Positions 5,158 to 6,808 of a stretch of DNA of 6,808 bases are shown one piece after another (position 1 is the first letter of the stretch; every line of letters begins with the position of its first letter). Made by a program: the position numbers and the translations under genes. Origin of the DNA: an uncultured Eubacteriales bacterium (GTDB lineage: Bacteria > Bacillota > Clostridia > Oscillospirales > Ruminococcaceae); assembly GCA_900318545.1 (NCBI GenBank), contig ONLC01000119.1:1-6808 (forward strand), written 5' to 3'. The notes under the pieces are model-generated. The model saw nothing but the letters and a program-made list of their open reading frames with translations, did no database searches and had not been told where the DNA came from.

Positions 5158-6792
5158 ATGACCGTATTTAACGGCAAAGGAGTTTACGGTGCTATAGCGC
5201 TCGGAAAAATATCAGTTTTCAAGCGCCGTGAGGCTGAGGTCAGAAGAGTACACATTGAAGACCCCGAGGCTGAAAAGGCAAGGCTCACAGCCGCTAAGGA
5301 GAAGGCATTGGCTCAGCTTCAGGAAATATATGACAAGGCACTCAGAGAGGTCGGAGAGGCTAATGCTCAGATCTTTGAGATCCACATGATGATGATAGAG
5401 GACGATGACTATAATGAGTCTATCGAGAGCATCATAGATACGCAGTCGGTAAATGCCGAGTACGCAGTTGCTGTGACGGCTGATAATTTCGCTGAGATGT
5501 TTTCATCAATGGAGGACGCCTATATGCAGGCACGCTCCGCTGATGTCAAGGACATTTCAAACCGCATTATAGCCTGCCTGTCAGATGACGGAGCGTTGGA
5601 TAACGGCAGTGATGAGAAGGTCATAATCTGCGCCGATGACCTTGCGCCGAGTGAGACTGTGCTCCTCGACAAGGATAAGGTGCTTGCTTTCGTGACGGCT
5701 CACGGCTCTTCAAATTCGCATACGGCTATACTTGCAAGGAATATGAATATCCCTGCGGTAATAGGCGCAGGAAAGGCCTTCCTTGAAGCAATAAAAGACG
5801 GAATGTATGCCGCTGTTGACGGCTACACAGGCGAGGTTTTCCTGGAGCCCGATGAGGAGACAAGGGCAAGGCTGGATAAGAAGAAGTCCGATGATGAGGC
5901 AAAGAAGAAGCTTCTTCAGGAGCTGAAGGGCAAGGAGAACGTGACCCTTGACGGCACTAAGATAAACATTTTCGCAAACATAGGCGGAGTTGACAACATC
6001 GGTGCTGTGCTTGCAAATGATGCAGGCGGAATAGGGCTTTTCAGGTCGGAGTTTCTCTATCTTGAAAGCGAGGATTACCCGACTGAGGATCAGCAGTTTG
6101 CGGCTTATAAAAAGGTTCTTGAAAGCATGGCAGGCAAGAAGGTCATTATCAGAACCCTTGATATCGGTGCTGACAAGCAGGTGGATTATTTCGGGCTTGC
6201 AAAAGAAGATAACCCTGCTCTCGGCTTCAGAGCAATACGCATCTGCCTTACACGCCCGGGTATTTTCAAGACACAGCTCAGGGCTCTTTACAGGGCGTCT
6301 GCTTTTGGAAGCTTAGGAATAATGTTCCCGATGATAACAAGCGTATCTGAGCTTGAAAAGATTCAGTCTATCTGCAATGAGGTCAAGGCGGAGCTTATGG
6401 CTGACGGTATTGCGTTCAGTGAAAGCGTTGAGCTTGGCATTATGATAGAGACACCTGCGGCGGCTGTCATCAGTGACAGGCTTGCTCCTATGGTGGACTT
6501 TTTCTCGGTCGGAACTAATGACCTTACGCAGTACACTCTCGCCTGCGACAGGCAGAACGCTGCCCTTGAGCCCTTTGTGGACACACATCACGAGGCTATA
6601 CTCCGCCTTATTGAGCTGTCGGCAAAGAATGCCCACGCTAACGGTGCATGGATAGGCATCTGTGGAGAGCTTGCAGCCGATACGAGCCTGACAGAGACCT
6701 TCCTCAGAATGGGGATAGATGAGCTTTCTGTCAGCCCGAGCTTTGTTCTCAGCGTAAGAGATGCGGTAAGGCGTACAGACCTTTCAAAGTAA
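5158..6792 (+). CDS. ptsI: PTS enzyme I, phosphoenolpyruvate-protein phosphotransferase
   Basis: This 544-residue cytoplasmic enzyme (EC 2.7.3.9) takes phosphate from PEP and passes it to HPr, starting the fructose phosphorelay. The N-terminal HPr-binding and phosphohistidine region (about 1-230) carries His188 in GSSNSHTAI (183-191). A charged linker (about 232-262) leads to the PEP-utilising TIM-barrel domain, with FRSEFLY (295-301, Arg296), IIRTLDIGADK (330-340, Arg332), IETPAAA (430-436, Glu431), VGTNDLTQYTLACDR (451-465, Asp455, Arg465) and GICGELA (500-506, Cys502). These match E. coli enzyme I nearly number for number, so length and chemistry are normal. The active-site loop differs from the common GGRTSHT form by having Ser-Ser-Asn before Ser-His. 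The ATG follows AAGGGAGGTG (5141-5150). The gene ends 16 bases before the window edge, too little to see whether a terminator or another gene follows. Confidence 0.96.
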   Translation: MTVFNGKGVYGAIALGKISVFKRREAEVRRVHIEDPEAEKARLTAAKEKALAQLQEIYDKALREVGEANAQIFEIHMMMIEDDDYNESIESIIDTQSVNAEYAVAVTADNFAEMFSSMEDAYMQARSADVKDISNRIIACLSDDGALDNGSDEKVIICADDLAPSETVLLDKDKVLAFVTAHGSSNSHTAILARNMNIPAVIGAGKAFLEAIKDGMYAAVDGYTGEVFLEPDEETRARLDKKKSDDEAKKKLLQELKGKENVTLDGTKINIFANIGGVDNIGAVLANDAGGIGLFRSEFLYLESEDYPTEDQQFAAYKKVLESMAGKKVIIRTLDIGADKQVDYFGLAKEDNPALGFRAIRICLTRPGIFKTQLRALYRASAFGSLGIMFPMITSVSELEKIQSICNEVKAELMADGIAFSESVELGIMIETPAAAVISDRLAPMVDFFSVGTNDLTQYTLACDRQNAALEPFVDTHHEAILRLIELSAKNAHANGAWIGICGELAADTSLTETFLRMGIDELSVSPSFVLSVRDAVRRTDLSK

Positions 6793-6808
6793 ACTGCCGG
6801 AGAGAGCT

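Noticed and set aside
6793..6808. Start of a terminator stem after ptsI (CTGCCGGAGAGAGCT)
   Set aside because: Only 16 bases remain and no complementary arm is visible, so it cannot be called.

Overview
The window looks like chromosomal DNA from a low-to-mid GC Firmicute, most plausibly a Ruminococcus-type member of the Clostridia. This is inferred from strong AAAGGAGG-type ribosome sites before nearly every gene, consensus sigma-A-type promoters, a DeoR-type fruR next to fruK and a fused EIIABC fruA, and a stand-alone type IV-like prepilin of a kind common in ruminococci. The species cannot be fixed from the sequence alone.

Layout. Positions 1-77 hold the first 25 codons of an unrecognised gene read leftwards, with a textbook promoter at 99-127. 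Positions 78-369 are a divergent control region: two tandem rightward promoters (P1 at 192-221, P2 at 243-271), a perfect 14-bp palindrome, and a small hairpin ahead of the pilin ribosome site. The pilin-like gene (370-963) is apparently monocistronic and ends at a strong terminator (974-1041). A new transcription unit then starts at about 1156 and runs to the right edge.

That unit is fruR (1202-1948), fruK (1948-2847), fruA (2873-4792), ptsH (4836-5102) and ptsI (5158-6792), all on the plus strand with gaps of at most 55 bases and no terminator between them. It encodes a complete fructose phosphotransferase route. PtsI takes phosphate from PEP and passes it to HPr. FruA imports fructose as fructose-1-phosphate. 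FruK converts that to fructose-1,6-bisphosphate. FruR probably senses the pathway intermediate and controls the promoter, where four helically phased copies of a TGAyTGAAAA-like decamer overlap the -35 element.

Main points for a second look: (i) the HPr keeps its catalytic His15 but has Ala at the position of the regulatory Ser46, so this HPr should not feed HPr kinase/CcpA catabolite repression; (ii) the general PTS genes sit inside the fructose operon; (iii) the decamer array at the fruR promoter; (iv) a strong hairpin without a U-tract between ptsH and ptsI; (v) a lone prepilin with two promoters and a structured leader. I found no CRISPR array, insertion sequence, tRNA or rRNA. Most of the window is conventional metabolism, and I do not claim an entirely new system.
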